A DNA stretch of 64,000 bases from Caulobacter segnis (GCF_029543125.1 NZ_JARQWW010000002.1:620001-684000); one strand, 5' to 3'. Counted from the first letter of the stretch, positions 1 through 11,772 are shown. A program made the numbers and translations. Notes: a model not told the origin generated them from the letters alone.

Positions 1-1839
<1,839 letters not shown>

Positions 1840-2982
1840 CTACTGGTCCAGAACCGTCAGGCCGGAGGCGTCCACGCGGACACCCAGGGCCCGACCCTTG
1901 AGGTGGTCGAACAGCGCTTCGTCGGTGCCCGTCAAAAAGGCTTGAAGGCCCAGCGCCGTGATTTCGTCGGCCAGAGCAGCCCGCCGTTTCAGGTCGAGAT
2001 GCGCTGCGACTTCGTCGAGCAACAATATAGGATTTGGCGCTGATTCCGCACGCGAAAGTCGCGCCGCTTGGGCCAAAACCAAGTTCAAAATCAGCGCTTT
2101 CTGCTCGCCGGTGGAGCATTCGGCGGCTGGACGGTCCTTTTCGGCGTGGACGACAGCAAGATCGCCCCTGTGAGGCCCCGTCAAGGAGCGTCCGGCGGCC
2201 GCATCACGAGGCCTGGCGGCGGCCAGGGCGGCCGAAAGACGGGCCTCGATCTCGGGTGATTCGCTGCCGCTGACGGCCATGGTCTCCCAGTCGCCGGTGA
2301 GGCTCAGGCGCGCCTGGGGAAACGGCCGGTCGCCCCGACTGTCGATCTCGTCCTGCAGGGCGCGCAGGGTCCGCGCCCGGGCGGCGGCCATCAGCGCGCC
2401 GGCCTGGGCCATGCGGGCCTCCAGCGCAGTCAGCCAGGCCTCGTCTCCCACCTCGTCGACCAGCAGGCGCAGACGCTCGCGCTGGGCCTTCTCATAGGCG
2501 CCGGCATGGGCGGCGTGGGAGGGTTCGGCGGCGAAGACCAGGCGGTCGAAGAACTTGCGGCGTTCGGAAGCCGCCTCCAGAAACAGACGGTCCTGCTGCG
2601 GGGTCAGCCAGACAGGGCGGATGTGGTCGGCCATGCGGCCTGGCGGCACGGGTTCGCCCTCCAGCCGCACCACGCGGCGGGCCGCGCCGGCGCTCTCCGT
2701 GCCGGTGCCCAGGCGGGTCCCGCCCTCGCCGTCCTCGACCACGGCGGCCACGGCCCAGGCGCGGCCCGCCGTCTCGCCCGGCAGGCGGCGGCCCACCTCG
2801 GCGAAGGCCGAGCCACGCAGGCCGCGCCCCGGCGACAGCAGGGACACCGCCTCCAGCAGGTTGGTCTTGCCCGCACCGTTGGGGCCGAACAGGAAGACCG
2901 AGCGGCCGTCAGCCTCCAGCCGCGCCCGTTCGTAGGAGCGGAAGTCGGTCAGGCTCAGGGAAAGAACGGCGGCGCGGCTCAC
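1840..2982 (-). CDS. recF: DNA replication and repair protein RecF
   Basis: SMC-like ATPase that loads RecA at single-strand gaps with RecO and RecR. At 380 residues it has the usual length. Walker A is GPNGAGKT at residues 33-40, the ABC signature region reads [10 protein letters not shown], and Walker B is [12 protein letters not shown]. The start is GTG at 2982, overlapping the TGA of the upstream S9 peptidase by four bases, and the stop abuts the gyrB ATG. Order dnaN - peptidase - recF - gyrB suggests one transcription unit. Family and role are well established; coupling is inferred from the overlap. Confidence 0.95.
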   Translation of the reverse strand: MSRAAVLSLSLTDFRSYERARLEADGRSVFLFGPNGAGKTNLLEAVSLLSPGRGLRGSAFAEVGRRLPGETAGRAWAVAAVVEDGEGGTRLGTGTESAGAARRVVRLEGEPVPPGRMADHIRPVWLTPQQDRLFLEAASERRKFFDRLVFAAEPSHAAHAGAYEKAQRERLRLLVDEVGDEAWLTALEARMAQAGALMAAARARTLRALQDEIDSRGDRPFPQARLSLTGDWETMAVSGSESPEIEARLSAALAAARPRDAAAGRSLTGPHRGDLAVVHAEKDRPAAECSTGEQKALILNLVLAQAARLSRAESAPNPILLLDEVAAHLDLKRRAALADEITALGLQAFLTGTDEALFDHLKGRALGVRVDASGLTVLDQ

Positions 2983-4926
2983 CCGGCGGGTTTTAGCCCC
3001 AAGACCTTCTGAAGGAACAGGGTTTCCGCCTCGCGGCGGCGGTCGCTGTTCACGCGCTTGAAGAAGCCGTGGCCCTCGTCCTTGAACAGGACGTACCAGG
3101 TCTCGACCCCGTTCTGGCGCAGCTGGGCGACCACCTGGTCGGATTCCGACTGCGGCACGCGGGGGTCGTTGGCGCCCTGCATCACCAGCATGGGCTTGGT
3201 GATCTTCTTGACGTTGTTCAGCGGCGAAATGCGCTCGAACACCTTCTGCATCTTGGGATCACGCTCGTCGCCGTACTCGGCGCGGCGCAGGTCGCGGCGG
3301 TAGGTCTCGGTGTTCTTGAGGAACGAGGTGAAGTTGGAGATGCCGTAGCGCTCCACACCCCCGGCCAGACGGTCCGAATAGTGGGTCATGACCGCCAGGG
3401 ACATGTAGCCGCCATAGGACTGGCCGTAGACCACGGCGCGCTTGGCGTCGAGGTCGGGCTGGGTCGCGATCCAGTCCAGCAAGGCGCCGATGTCCTTCAC
3501 CGAGTCCTCGCGCTTCTCGGCGTTGTCGAGGTTCAGGTAGGTCTTGCCGTAGCCGGTGGAGCCGCGGACGTTGGGGACGATCACGGTGATCCCCATCTCA
3601 CCGACCATCTGCTGGATGTGCTGGTTGATCGAGTTGTAGACCGGCCGCGACTGGCCTTCGGGCCCGCCGTGGATGTCGATCACCACCGGGGTGGGTCCCT
3701 TGGCGTTCTTCGGCCGATAGACCAGGGCCGGAATCGAGCGGCCGTCGAAGGACTTGAACCGCACCAGGCTCGGCTCGACCAGGCTGGCGGGATCAAGGCC
3801 GCCCAGCTCGGAATTGGTCCAGCGCTGCAGCTTGCCCTCCAGCACGTCCCAGCTCCAGGCGTCGCTGGAGGAGGTCGGGGTGGAGAGCGAGAATCCGAGC
3901 TTGGAGCCGTCCTTGCTGAAGGTCAGGTTCGACAGCACCCCCGCCGGCAGCTGCGCCTGAGGCAGGGCGCGGCGCGTGACGAAGTCGCGGACGATCAGCT
4001 TCGAGTAGCCGTCCTCGTTGACCACATAGGCCAGGATCCGCCCGTCGCTGGAGAGGGCGAAGTCCTCCACATCCCAGTTCAGCTCGCCCGACAGATTGGT
4101 TTTCTTGCCGGTGGCGAGATCGATCTCCACCAGACGGGCGAAGTCCGAACCCTCGTCCGACAGGATGAGGACGCGCTTGCCGTCCGGCGTGAACTTGCCG
4201 CCCTGATAGGCGATCGGGGTTTTGCCGGCGCCGAGCGGGGTCAGCTTGCCGCCGGCCACATCCAGCAGCCAGCGCGGGGAGTCGTTGATCGACAGGTAAC
4301 GGCCCAGCAGCACGGTCTTGCCGTCGGCGGACACGTCGATCGGCGACATCGCGCCCGTGCCCTCCAGAATCGTGCGGCGGCCGTCCGGCGCGGACGGGTC
4401 GAGCATGAGAATATCGGCGTCCGCGTCGCCCTTGGCCGAGCGGCTCCAGACCAGGACCGAGCCGTCCTTGGACACGGCGGGCGACTGGTTGCGGGTGCCG
4501 GCCTCGGTGATGGTGGTGGTCTTGCCGTCGGGCCTGCGGACCAGCAGCTGGAACCATTCGTCCCCGCCGGTGTCCTTGGTCAGCATCAGGCCCTTGCCCG
4601 CCGGCAGGGAGGCGACGCCGGCCACCGGCTCGTCATAGAAGGTGATCTGGTTGCGGGCCGCGCCGGGGGCGGCGACCGTGTGGACCTGGTTGGTCTGGCC
4701 GAACCGGGTGGTGATCAGCATGGAGCCGTCGGCGGCCCAGTCCTGAAAATAGGCCGAGCGGACGTTCTGGTACTTGGCCAGGCCCTCGCGCACCGAGGCC
4801 GGAGCCTCGGGCACGTTCTCGAGCACCTGATTGCCGATCTCGCGGCGCTGGACGGCCTGGGCCGACACATCGGCGGCGGCGAACAGGCACAGGACGGCCG
4901 CGCCGAGGAACAGAGACTTCTTCACG
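2979..4926 (-). CDS. Secreted S9 family prolyl oligopeptidase-like serine peptidase
   Basis: Two-domain S9 peptidase: a signal peptide ([21 protein letters not shown]), a beta-propeller-like region with repeated WS/DG motifs, and a C-terminal alpha/beta hydrolase domain. Catalytic residues are visible: Ser503 in GQSYGG, Asp587 in NDPRVP and His619 in DEGHGF. It should cleave peptides in the periplasm. I chose GTG at 4926 because a GGGAG motif lies six bases upstream; an in-frame TTG at 4931 abuts that motif and is a worse start. It sits between dnaN and recF, 48 bases after dnaN and overlapping recF by four, an unexpected place for an exported peptidase. Exact substrate unknown. Confidence 0.9.
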
Positions 4927-4974
4927 ATCAACTCCCCCGCCCGCCCTCGGACACGGGGCGAGCTCGTTATGAAC

Positions 4975-6096
4975 TCAGACCCGCAGCGGCATCAGGACGT
5001 AGCGTACGCCCGGATCGGCCGGGTCGAGCACCAGGGTCGGGCTGGCCGGGTCAGCGAAGCGGAACTCCGCCGTCTCGGCGCCGATCTGGCCGCAGACGTC
5101 CAGCAGGTAGCGGGCGTTGAAGCCGATCTCGAAGGGCTCGCCGTCGTAGTCGACCTCGACCTCTTCCACGGCCTGGCCGGCCTCCATGTTGCGGACGGTG
5201 AGGATTACCTTGCCCGGCTCCACGGCCAGCTTCACCGAGCGGCTCTTCTCCGCCGAGATGGTGGCCACGCGGTCCACAGCCTTGGCGAACAGGCTGTTGT
5301 CGACCAGCAGCACCTTGGCGTTGTCCTTGGGGATGACCCGGACATAGTCGGGGAACGAGCCGTCGATGACCTTGGAGGTCAATGCGGCGGCGCGGCCGAA
5401 CTCCAGGCGCACCTTCTGCGGGCTCAGCTGCAGCTCGACGTTCTCGCCGGCGTCGTCCAGCAGGCGGCGGATTTCGTTGATGGTCTTGCGCGGAACGATG
5501 ACGCCCGGCGTGCCGGCCGTGCCTTCCGGCGCGGCCATCTCGGCCAGGGCCAGGCGGTGGCCGTCGGTGGCCACGGCGCGCAGCTTGGTCTCGCCGCCCT
5601 CGACCACCGTGTGGAGGTAGAGGCCGTTGAGGTAGTAGCGCGTCTCTTCGGTGGAGATGGCGAAGCGGGTCTTGTCGATCAGGCGGATCAGGTCGCCGGT
5701 GTCGACGCTGATGCGGCCCGACAGGCCGTCTGACGACATGACCGGGAAGTCGCCGGCCGGCAGGACCGGCAGGTTGAACTTGGAGCGGCCAGCCTGGATC
5801 TGCAGGCGCGGATCATCACCGTTGAAGCTGAGGGACACGTCGGCGCCGTCCGGCAGCTTGCGGACGATTTCGTACAGGGTCTGGGCCGGAGCCGTGATCT
5901 GGCCCGGAACATCGACCTGGGCCATGCCCTCGTCGATGATCTCCATGTCCAGGTCGGTGGCCGAGAAGCTGACCTGCTCGCGGTCGGCCGACAGCAGGAC
6001 GTTGGACAGGATCGGGATGGTGTTGCGGCGCTCAACAACGCTCTGCACATGCCCCAGCGCCTTCAGAAGCGCCGCCCGCTCGATCGTAAGCTTCAT
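4975..6096 (-). CDS. dnaN: DNA polymerase III beta subunit (sliding clamp)
   Basis: Ring-shaped processivity clamp of DNA polymerase III; also docks many repair factors. The 373-residue protein begins MKLTIERAALLKALGHVQSVVERR, with the standard NTIPILSNVLL segment, and ends in YVLMPLRV, the conserved clamp C-terminus. Three clamp domains fit the length. It is the first gene of a leftward set dnaN, S9 peptidase, recF, gyrB. dnaA is not adjacent, as in Caulobacter. The upstream 176 bases hold the presumed promoters of dnaN and of the divergent DUF2061 gene plus several short inverted repeats (for example AGAGGC/GCCTCT around 6182-6215). Confidence 0.97.
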   Translation of the reverse strand: MKLTIERAALLKALGHVQSVVERRNTIPILSNVLLSADREQVSFSATDLDMEIIDEGMAQVDVPGQITAPAQTLYEIVRKLPDGADVSLSFNGDDPRLQIQAGRSKFNLPVLPAGDFPVMSSDGLSGRISVDTGDLIRLIDKTRFAISTEETRYYLNGLYLHTVVEGGETKLRAVATDGHRLALAEMAAPEGTAGTPGVIVPRKTINEIRRLLDDAGENVELQLSPQKVRLEFGRAAALTSKVIDGSFPDYVRVIPKDNAKVLLVDNSLFAKAVDRVATISAEKSRSVKLAVEPGKVILTVRNMEAGQAVEEVEVDYDGEPFEIGFNARYLLDVCGQIGAETAEFRFADPASPTLVLDPADPGVRYVLMPLRV

Positions 6097-6272
6097 GTCT
6101 AGTCCGGACTCGTGAGGCCGCAGGAGCCCCCGCGCGGCCTATGGAAAGGACCACGGACATTAGCCGAACTTGCCGCTTTAGGAAGAGGCAAGGCCCGCGT
6201 TTGGGCGCCTCTTGCAACCTATCCCCGCGATATTATGTTATTGCGACGCACTCGCAATTAAGGCATCGCAAA

Positions 6273-6521
6273 ATGCGGCTCGCCCTGAAGACCCTGACCT
6301 ACGCTAGCATGCACCTGTTGGTGGCTGTCGCCGTGGCCTATGCGCTGACGCGCAGCTGGAGGGTGGCCCTGGCCGTGGGCATCATCGAGCCGATGGTCCA
6401 GACCGTGGCCTTCAACCTTCACGAAAGGGCCTGGTCGCGCGCCGACAAGCGGCGCGCGGAGAAAGATCAGGCGCGGGTGTCCACCGAACCGCCCTCGCCC
6501 GCCGCTTCGGCGCTGGCGTAG
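6273..6521 (+). CDS. Small DUF2061 membrane protein
   Basis: An 82-residue protein starting MRLALKTLTYASMHLLVAVAVAYA, with two hydrophobic segments and the motif GIIEPMVQTVAFNLHERAW typical of DUF2061 proteins of unknown function. A longer in-frame start at 6141 would add 44 residues of non-conserved basic sequence, so ATG 6273 is preferred. A possible promoter TTGCAA-N16-TATGTT lies just upstream. The last 55 bases overlap the 3' end of grpE in the opposite direction; the tail after residue 64 is charged and low-complexity, as if the gene has run on into grpE. Confidence 0.8.
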   Translation: MRLALKTLTYASMHLLVAVAVAYALTRSWRVALAVGIIEPMVQTVAFNLHERAWSRADKRRAEKDQARVSTEPPSPAASALA

Positions 6522-7096
6522 GGATTGGCCGCTGCGGTCGGCTCGGCCGCCGTCGTCTCGCCGACGCCCGTGGAGCCCTTGGCGGCGACCACCACCATGG
6601 CCGGACGCACCAGACGCCCCAGCAGCTCGTAGCCCGGCTGCAGAACCTGGATGACGCCGCCGGCGGCGACCTCCGTTGAGGGCTGCTCCATCATCGCCTG
6701 ATGCAGGTGCGGGTCGAACTTGGCGCCCTTCACCGGATCCACGCGCTTCAGACCGTTGCGCTCGAAAGCGTCCATCAGGGCCTTTTCCGTCATCTCGATG
6801 CCGACCGTGAAGGTCTTCACCGGACCGTCAGCGTCTTCCCTGGGCGCGGCGGCCATGGCGCGCGACAGGTTGTCGGCCACGCCCAGCAGGTCGCGGGAGA
6901 ACTTCTGGATGGCGTAGGCGCGCGCGTCGTTCATCTCGCGCTCGGCGCGGCGGCGGGTGTTGTCGGCCTCGGCGGCGTAGCGAAGCACCTGCTCCTTCAG
7001 CGCGGCCACCTCGGCCTTCAGCGCTTCGGTCTCGGCGGCGGCGATCTCCGCGCCGTCGAAGGTTTCTTCGTTCGCCGGCGTTTGTTCGTCGGTCAT
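6467..7096 (-). CDS. grpE: Heat-shock nucleotide exchange factor GrpE
   Basis: Cochaperone that releases ADP from DnaK. The 209-residue protein starts MTDEQTPANEETF at 7096, with a long N-terminal coiled coil (residues about 20-75, many A/E/K heptads) and the C-terminal beta domain carrying FERNGLKRVDP, FDPHLHQAM and VLQPGYELLGRLVRPAMV. A further upstream in-frame start at 7168 lies inside hrcA and is not conserved. The gene begins seven bases after the hrcA stop, the standard hrcA-grpE operon. Its 3' end overlaps the convergent DUF2061 gene. Confidence 0.96.
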   Translation of the reverse strand: MTDEQTPANEETFDGAEIAAAETEALKAEVAALKEQVLRYAAEADNTRRRAEREMNDARAYAIQKFSRDLLGVADNLSRAMAAAPREDADGPVKTFTVGIEMTEKALMDAFERNGLKRVDPVKGAKFDPHLHQAMMEQPSTEVAAGGVIQVLQPGYELLGRLVRPAMVVVAAKGSTGVGETTAAEPTAAANPYASAEAAGEGGSVDTRA

Positions 7097-7103
7097 GTCT
7101 CTC

Positions 7104-8177
7104 TCATCCGTCCAAAAGCTTGCCCAGGACCCTGGCGGTATAGTCCACCAAGGGGATGACCCGGGCATAATTCAAGCGGGCAGGCCCGATCACGCCGATC
7201 GCGCCCAGCACCTTCTGCCGGCCCGTCATATAGGGCGCGGCGATCACAGCGGAACCCGAAAGCGAGAAAAGCCTCGTTTCCGCGCCGATGAATATACGCA
7301 CGCCCTGGGCTTCGCGCACATTGTCCAGCAGTCCGACCAGCTGTTCCTTCTGCTCCAGATCGTCGAACAGCATGCGGACCCGCTCCAGGTCCTCCATGGC
7401 GCCGGGCTCGGACAGCAGGTTGGCGCGGCCGCGCACGATCAGGGCCCGGTCGGCCCCGTCGCCGCCGCCCCAGGCGGCCAGTCCGTCCTCAACCAGGCGG
7501 GCGGCGGTCTCGTCCAGCTCGCGCCGGGCGCGGTCAAGTTCGCCGCGCATCTCCAGCTTGGCCTCGGCCAGGGTGCGGCCGGCCAGGCGCGCGGCGAGGA
7601 AGTTCGAGGCCTCCTGCAAGGCCGAGGGCGTCAGGCCAGCCGGCCGCTTCATCAGCCGGTTCTCGACCGTGCCGTCCTCAAAGACCATGACCGCCAGGGC
7701 CTGATCCGCGCCCAGGGCGATGAACTCCACATGCTTGACCCCGGCGTCGCGCACCGGGGCCGAAACCACACCCGCCCCGCCGGCCAAGCCGGACAGCATG
7801 GCGCTGGCCTCGTTCATCACCTCTTCGAAGGAGTTTCCCTTGGCGAACAGGCGCGCGTCGATGGCGCGGCGCTCCTCCTCCGCCAGGTCGCCCACCTCCA
7901 GCAGGCCGTCCACGAACAGGCGCAGGCCCGCATGGGTCGGCAACCGGCCGGCGCTGGTGTGCGGTGCGCCGAGCAGGCCCAGCTGGGTCAGATCCTGCAT
8001 GGTGTTGCGGATCGAGGCCGGGGAAAGATGCACGCCGCCCTTGGAGACGGTGCGCGAGCCCACGGGCTCCCCCGTCTCCAGATAGGTCTCCACCACACGG
8101 CGGAAAATGTCGCGCGCCCGGCTGTCCAGATCGGTCAGGGACAAGGTCGGGGCCGCGCCGGGCAGGAACGACGTCAT
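7104..8177 (-). CDS. hrcA: Heat-inducible transcription repressor HrcA
   Basis: Repressor that binds CIRCE operators in front of chaperonin genes and is stabilised by GroEL. The 357-residue protein has an N-terminal winged helix ([27 protein letters not shown], then [18 protein letters not shown] and [14 protein letters not shown]) followed by the inserted and GAF-like dimerisation domains. It is divergent from rph and leads hrcA-grpE. I see no CIRCE inverted repeat in the 76-base intergenic region, so auto-repression through CIRCE is not supported here. Confidence 0.96.
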   Translation of the reverse strand: MTSFLPGAAPTLSLTDLDSRARDIFRRVVETYLETGEPVGSRTVSKGGVHLSPASIRNTMQDLTQLGLLGAPHTSAGRLPTHAGLRLFVDGLLEVGDLAEEERRAIDARLFAKGNSFEEVMNEASAMLSGLAGGAGVVSAPVRDAGVKHVEFIALGADQALAVMVFEDGTVENRLMKRPAGLTPSALQEASNFLAARLAGRTLAEAKLEMRGELDRARRELDETAARLVEDGLAAWGGGDGADRALIVRGRANLLSEPGAMEDLERVRMLFDDLEQKEQLVGLLDNVREAQGVRIFIGAETRLFSLSGSAVIAAPYMTGRQKVLGAIGVIGPARLNYARVIPLVDYTARVLGKLLDG

Positions 8178-8253
8178 GGATGCAGATGTAAGCGGCGTGG
8201 ACGATCCGCGCCATATCTAGGATAAGCGGCGCCTTCATAGGAAAGCTTGAGCC

Positions 8254-8970
8254 ATGCGCCCGTCCGAACGCACTCCCGACGCCCTTCGCCCCGTGACCCT
8301 GGAGACCAAGGTTAACCGCTATGCCGAGGGTTCGTGCCTGATCGGCTTCGGCCACACCAAGGTGCTGGTCACCGCCACGGTCGAGGAAAGCCTGCCGGGC
8401 TGGCTGCGCGGCAAGGGCCAGGGCTGGGTCACGGCGGAATACGGCATGCTGCCCCGCGCCACCCACAGCCGCGGCCGCCGCGAGGCCGCCGCCGGCAAGC
8501 AGACCGGCCGAACGCAGGAGATTCAGCGCCTGATCGGCCGCTCCCTGCGCGCCGTCGTGGACCTGAAGGCCCTGGGCGAGCGTCAGATCACCCTTGACTG
8601 CGACGTGATCCAGGCCGACGGCGGCACCCGCACGGCGGCCATCACCGGCGCCTGGGTCGCCCTGCGCCTGGCCACCGGCTACCTGCTGGAGGAAGGCGTG
8701 CTGAAGACCGACCCGATCCTGGACCAGGTGGCGGCGGTGTCCTGCGGCGTGTTCAAGGGCGTGCCGGTGCTGGACCTCGACTACGAAGAGGATTCCAACG
8801 CCGAAGCCGACTCCAACTTCGTCCTGACCGGCGGCGGCGACATCGTCGAGATCCAGGCCACAGGCGAGAAGCGCGGCTTCACCCGCGCCGAGTTCGAGAG
8901 CCTGTATGGCCTGGCGGAGAAGGGCATCGGCGAGCTGTTCGTCATGCAGCGCCAGGCCGCCGGCCTCTGA
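8254..8970 (+). CDS. rph: Ribonuclease PH
   Basis: Phosphate-dependent exoribonuclease that trims the 3' ends of tRNA precursors; works as a hexamer. At 238 residues it is the usual length. The sequence opens [17 protein letters not shown] and contains [34 protein letters not shown] and the phosphate/metal-site segment [17 protein letters not shown]. It is transcribed away from hrcA, the arrangement found in many alphaproteobacteria. The next gene starts 18 bases on and may be read from the same transcript. Confidence 0.97.
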   Translation: MRPSERTPDALRPVTLETKVNRYAEGSCLIGFGHTKVLVTATVEESLPGWLRGKGQGWVTAEYGMLPRATHSRGRREAAAGKQTGRTQEIQRLIGRSLRAVVDLKALGERQITLDCDVIQADGGTRTAAITGAWVALRLATGYLLEEGVLKTDPILDQVAAVSCGVFKGVPVLDLDYEEDSNAEADSNFVLTGGGDIVEIQATGEKRGFTRAEFESLYGLAEKGIGELFVMQRQAAGL

Positions 8971-8988
8971 TGCTCTAGGCCGGCCGTC

Positions 8989-10023
8989 ATGCAGATCATG
9001 TCCCTATCGGCTCTGGATGTGATCGTGCGCGCGGCCGGCGCGACCCTGATGCTGGCCGGAGTCTTCCTGCTGCATCGGGACGGCCATCGCCGGCTGGCGG
9101 CGGCTTTCCTGCCCCTGGCGCTGGGCCTTTGCGGATTCCTGGCGGGCAACACGCCGCAGACGGCCCTGCGCCTGGGCGGGGCGGTGGGCTATGTGGGCAA
9201 GTTCCTGGCCGGATACGCCGCGGTCTTCCTGTGGTGGTTCTGCCTGGCGGTGTTCGACCGCACCTTCCGGCCCAGGGCCGTGGTCCTGGCCGTGGGCCTC
9301 GCCTGGATCGTCATCGCCAGCGCCGACAGGGGGCTGTTCGGCCCGGCTCTGGAAAGCCTGGGGCTGTCCTGGATCCTGGTGACCCTGGGCTTCGGCATGG
9401 TCGCGCACCTGGCCTGGCGGGTGATCCGCGACCGGCAGGGCGACCTGCTCGACCGGCGGCGCGGGGCGCGGGTGCTGCTGGTGGTTCTGCTGGCGGGACA
9501 GCTTCTGGCTGACCTGCTGGTGGATGTGGTGCTGGGCATGGACTGGCAGCCGCACGCCTTCTCCATCGCCCAGAACGCGGGCTTTCTGCTGTTCACCTGC
9601 TGGCTGGTCTGGGTCGGGTTCGACAGCGACGAGCCGGCGCCGGCGCCGGCGCGTCCCGCCATCACGGCCACGCCCGACGACGCCCGTCTGAAAGATCGCC
9701 TCAACACCCTGATCGAGATCGAGCGCGTCCATCTCGATCCGGAGCTGACCTTCGACGGCTTCGTGCGTCGGATGGGGGCGCCGGAGCGCACGGTGCGCAG
9801 GCTGATCAACCACCAGCTCGGCCACGACCATTTCCGCAGCTTCCTGAACGCCCAGCGCGTGGCCGAGGCCCGTCGCCTGTTGGCTGACCCGACGCGCCGA
9901 ACCGACAAGCTGATCGCCGTGGCCATGGACAGCGGCTTCTCCTCCCTCGCCTCGTTCAACCGGGTGTTTCGCGACGTGGAGAACACCACGCCCAGCGCCT
10001 TTCGGGCCCGCGCCGGGTTCTGA
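8989..10023 (+). CDS. Membrane-anchored AraC-family transcriptional regulator
   Basis: A 344-residue protein with about seven hydrophobic segments in the first 210 residues, then a Pro/Ala linker (EPAPAPARPA) and a C-terminal AraC/XylS DNA-binding domain (RLKDRLNTLIEIER to FNRVFRDVENTTPSAFRAR). The architecture, a 7-TM sensor fused to an AraC domain, is known in several proteobacteria and implies signal sensing at the membrane with direct DNA binding. The ligand is unknown. It starts 18 bases after rph, and a second in-frame ATG at 8998 is possible. It may control the neighbouring CPBP protease gene. Confidence 0.85.
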   Translation: MQIMSLSALDVIVRAAGATLMLAGVFLLHRDGHRRLAAAFLPLALGLCGFLAGNTPQTALRLGGAVGYVGKFLAGYAAVFLWWFCLAVFDRTFRPRAVVLAVGLAWIVIASADRGLFGPALESLGLSWILVTLGFGMVAHLAWRVIRDRQGDLLDRRRGARVLLVVLLAGQLLADLLVDVVLGMDWQPHAFSIAQNAGFLLFTCWLVWVGFDSDEPAPAPARPAITATPDDARLKDRLNTLIEIERVHLDPELTFDGFVRRMGAPERTVRRLINHQLGHDHFRSFLNAQRVAEARRLLADPTRRTDKLIAVAMDSGFSSLASFNRVFRDVENTTPSAFRARAGF

Positions 10024-10105
10024 GGAACGCTTGGCCGCCTTCTGAGGAGAGCGGCGCGCAAGGCCAAGTTAGCTGTCCCCGCATGACAATTGCGGAGACA
10101 GACGC

Positions 10106-10822
10106 GTGAACAGTTTCATTGGAATCCTGGGCGTCGGCGCCCTGCTCCTCGCGACGGGCGGGGTGATCGGAGCGACCCGTCCCAGCCAGTTCAGCCTGCG
10201 GTGGCTCCTGGTCTCGGCGGGTCTGGTCCTGCTGATCGATTTCCTGCTGACCCGGGGCTACGGCCTGCTGCCGAACCTGATCCCCCTGGGAGAACGCAAC
10301 TGGCAGGGCATGATCCTAGCCCTGGCGGCGACGCTGGCCGTGGCCTCGACCCCGGCCTTCGGCTGGCGCGCCTCGTACCTGACGCCGGTCCAGGCGCCGG
10401 GCAGCGTGAAGCCGGCCCTCCTGGTCTCGGCGCTCTATATGGGCTTCTTCCTCGCCCTGGCCCTGGTGTTCCCAAACGAGCCGAGCACCACCGAGAACCT
10501 GGCCTTCCAGATGACCATGCCGGGCCTGATGGAGGAGGCCTTCTATCGCGGGGTGCTGCTTCTGGCCCTGGGCCGCGCCTTCACCGGCCGCGTGACGCTG
10601 CTGGGCGTTGACTGGAGCTGGGGCGCGATCCTGTCCTGCGCCCTGTTCGGCCTGGCGCATGCCTTCGGCTTCTCGCGCGGCGGCTTCTCGTTCGACCCGC
10701 TGACCATGGCGCTGACCGCGATGCCGTCGCTGATCGCCGTGTGGATCGTGCTGCGGACGCGGAGCATCTTGCTGCCCATCGTGCTGCACAACTTCGGCAA
10801 CACGATCATGAACCTGCTCTAG
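10106..10822 (+). CDS. CPBP family intramembrane metalloprotease (Abi/CAAX-like)
   Basis: A 238-residue integral membrane protein with about seven hydrophobic helices. The three family motifs are present: EEAFYRGVLL (the EExxxR motif), FGLAHAFG (FxxxH), and HNFGNTIMN near the C-terminus. The family includes CAAX prenyl endopeptidases and bacteriocin immunity proteins; the substrate here cannot be told. The start is GTG at 10106 with GGAG eight bases upstream. It lies 82 bases downstream of the membrane AraC regulator in the same direction. Confidence 0.88.
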   Translation: MNSFIGILGVGALLLATGGVIGATRPSQFSLRWLLVSAGLVLLIDFLLTRGYGLLPNLIPLGERNWQGMILALAATLAVASTPAFGWRASYLTPVQAPGSVKPALLVSALYMGFFLALALVFPNEPSTTENLAFQMTMPGLMEEAFYRGVLLLALGRAFTGRVTLLGVDWSWGAILSCALFGLAHAFGFSRGGFSFDPLTMALTAMPSLIAVWIVLRTRSILLPIVLHNFGNTIMNLL

Positions 10823-10828
10823 GCGGGG

Positions 10829-11083
10829 CTAGCTGAGGCCGCCCTGCAGCTCTTCCTCGAAGTCGTCGTCATCGCCGGGCCCCGGCTCGAAAACCACCAG
10901 GTCTCCGGGCTGGCAGCCCAGCTCGCGGCACAGGGCGTCGAGGGTGGAGAAGCGGATGGCCCGCGCCTTGCCGGTCTTGAGGATCGACAGGTTGGCGATG
11001 GTCACGCCGACCCGATCGGCGAGTTCGGTGAGGGACATGCGCCGTTCGGCGAGGACGCGGTCGAGCTGAACACGGATGGCCAT
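10829..11083 (-). CDS. Small XRE-type HTH regulator (YozG-like)
   Basis: An 84-residue DNA-binding protein with a Cro/C1-type helix-turn-helix at residues 11-66 (ERRMSLTELADRVGVTIANLSILKTGKARAIRFSTL is the HTH core) and an acidic tail. Such regulators are repeatedly found next to DUF2975 membrane proteins, as here: the DUF2975 gene lies 24 bases upstream on the same strand. The pair most likely forms an operon in which the membrane protein modulates or reports to the regulator, but this is inference. It ends six bases from the convergent CPBP gene. Confidence 0.85.
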   Translation of the reverse strand: MAIRVQLDRVLAERRMSLTELADRVGVTIANLSILKTGKARAIRFSTLDALCRELGCQPGDLVVFEPGPGDDDDFEEELQGGLS

Positions 11084-11107
11084 GGGTCGAGGCTCTGCCT
11101 GAAAACT

Positions 11108-11641
11108 CTAAATGGTCAGTTCAGCTTCGCGGCGAAGGCGAGCGCCCTCGCGGAAGATTTCGGCCAGCACCAGCACCACCAGCACCGAGAACCAGGCGGT
11201 CAGGTTGATCGCGCCGTCGATGCGGTTGGAGCCGGGCGCCAGCCAAGCGGCCAGGCCCCAGAAGGCGTAGCGGCCCAGCTCCAGCCCGCCCAGCACCAGG
11301 CCCACGACCCGCAGACGGCGCACATTGTCGGGATGGAAGGGATCGCCAGCGGTGAGGGTGACGAAGATGCGGCGCAGGCGGCCGACGATGATCAGCACCC
11401 CGCCCAGATAGAGGGCGGCGGCGGCCAGGACGCCGGCCAGCAGCGGCCCCTTGGCGGTCACTTCACGGCCGTCGTCGCCGCTGATGTGGATGCCCTTGAG
11501 CAGTTCGGGATTGAAGCTGAGCAGCAGCGCCCCGAGGGCGCAGAGCGCGAGCAGGGCCACACCGGCCCAGAGCGCGAAATAGACGACGTCGAGGATGATC
11601 TTCAGAAAGCTCGATACCGAGCCCGGTCCCAAGGCGCGCAT
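11108..11641 (-). CDS. DUF2975 family membrane protein
   Basis: A 177-residue protein with four predicted membrane helices (about residues 12-42, 68-88, 107-130 and 145-163) and the DUF2975 hallmarks: a tract like RLRRIFVTLTAGDPFHPDNVRRLRVVGL between helices 2 and 3. Function is unknown; these proteins are typically co-transcribed with a YozG/XRE-type regulator, which follows here after 24 bases. The 131 bases upstream, before the small membrane protein gene, contain no other coding sequence I can support. Confidence 0.85.
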   Translation of the reverse strand: MRALGPGSVSSFLKIILDVVYFALWAGVALLALCALGALLLSFNPELLKGIHISGDDGREVTAKGPLLAGVLAAAALYLGGVLIIVGRLRRIFVTLTAGDPFHPDNVRRLRVVGLVLGGLELGRYAFWGLAAWLAPGSNRIDGAINLTAWFSVLVVLVLAEIFREGARLRREAELTI

Positions 11642-11772
11642 GCCTCAAATCCCCCTGCGTCGTTCGTCCGGGGTCCGCCCCGGAACCCGCCGCGCCCGGC
11701 CTCTAAGGCCAGGGCGCACGGCGAGAATGCCTTGCGTCGGGCGGGCTTGAAAGTCCGCCGACGTGGACCGCC

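Noticed and set aside
6107-6111. GACTC (CcrM/GcrA-type GANTC site) just upstream of dnaN
   Set aside because: A five-base motif is expected often by chance, and no second site or promoter match supports cell-cycle control here.
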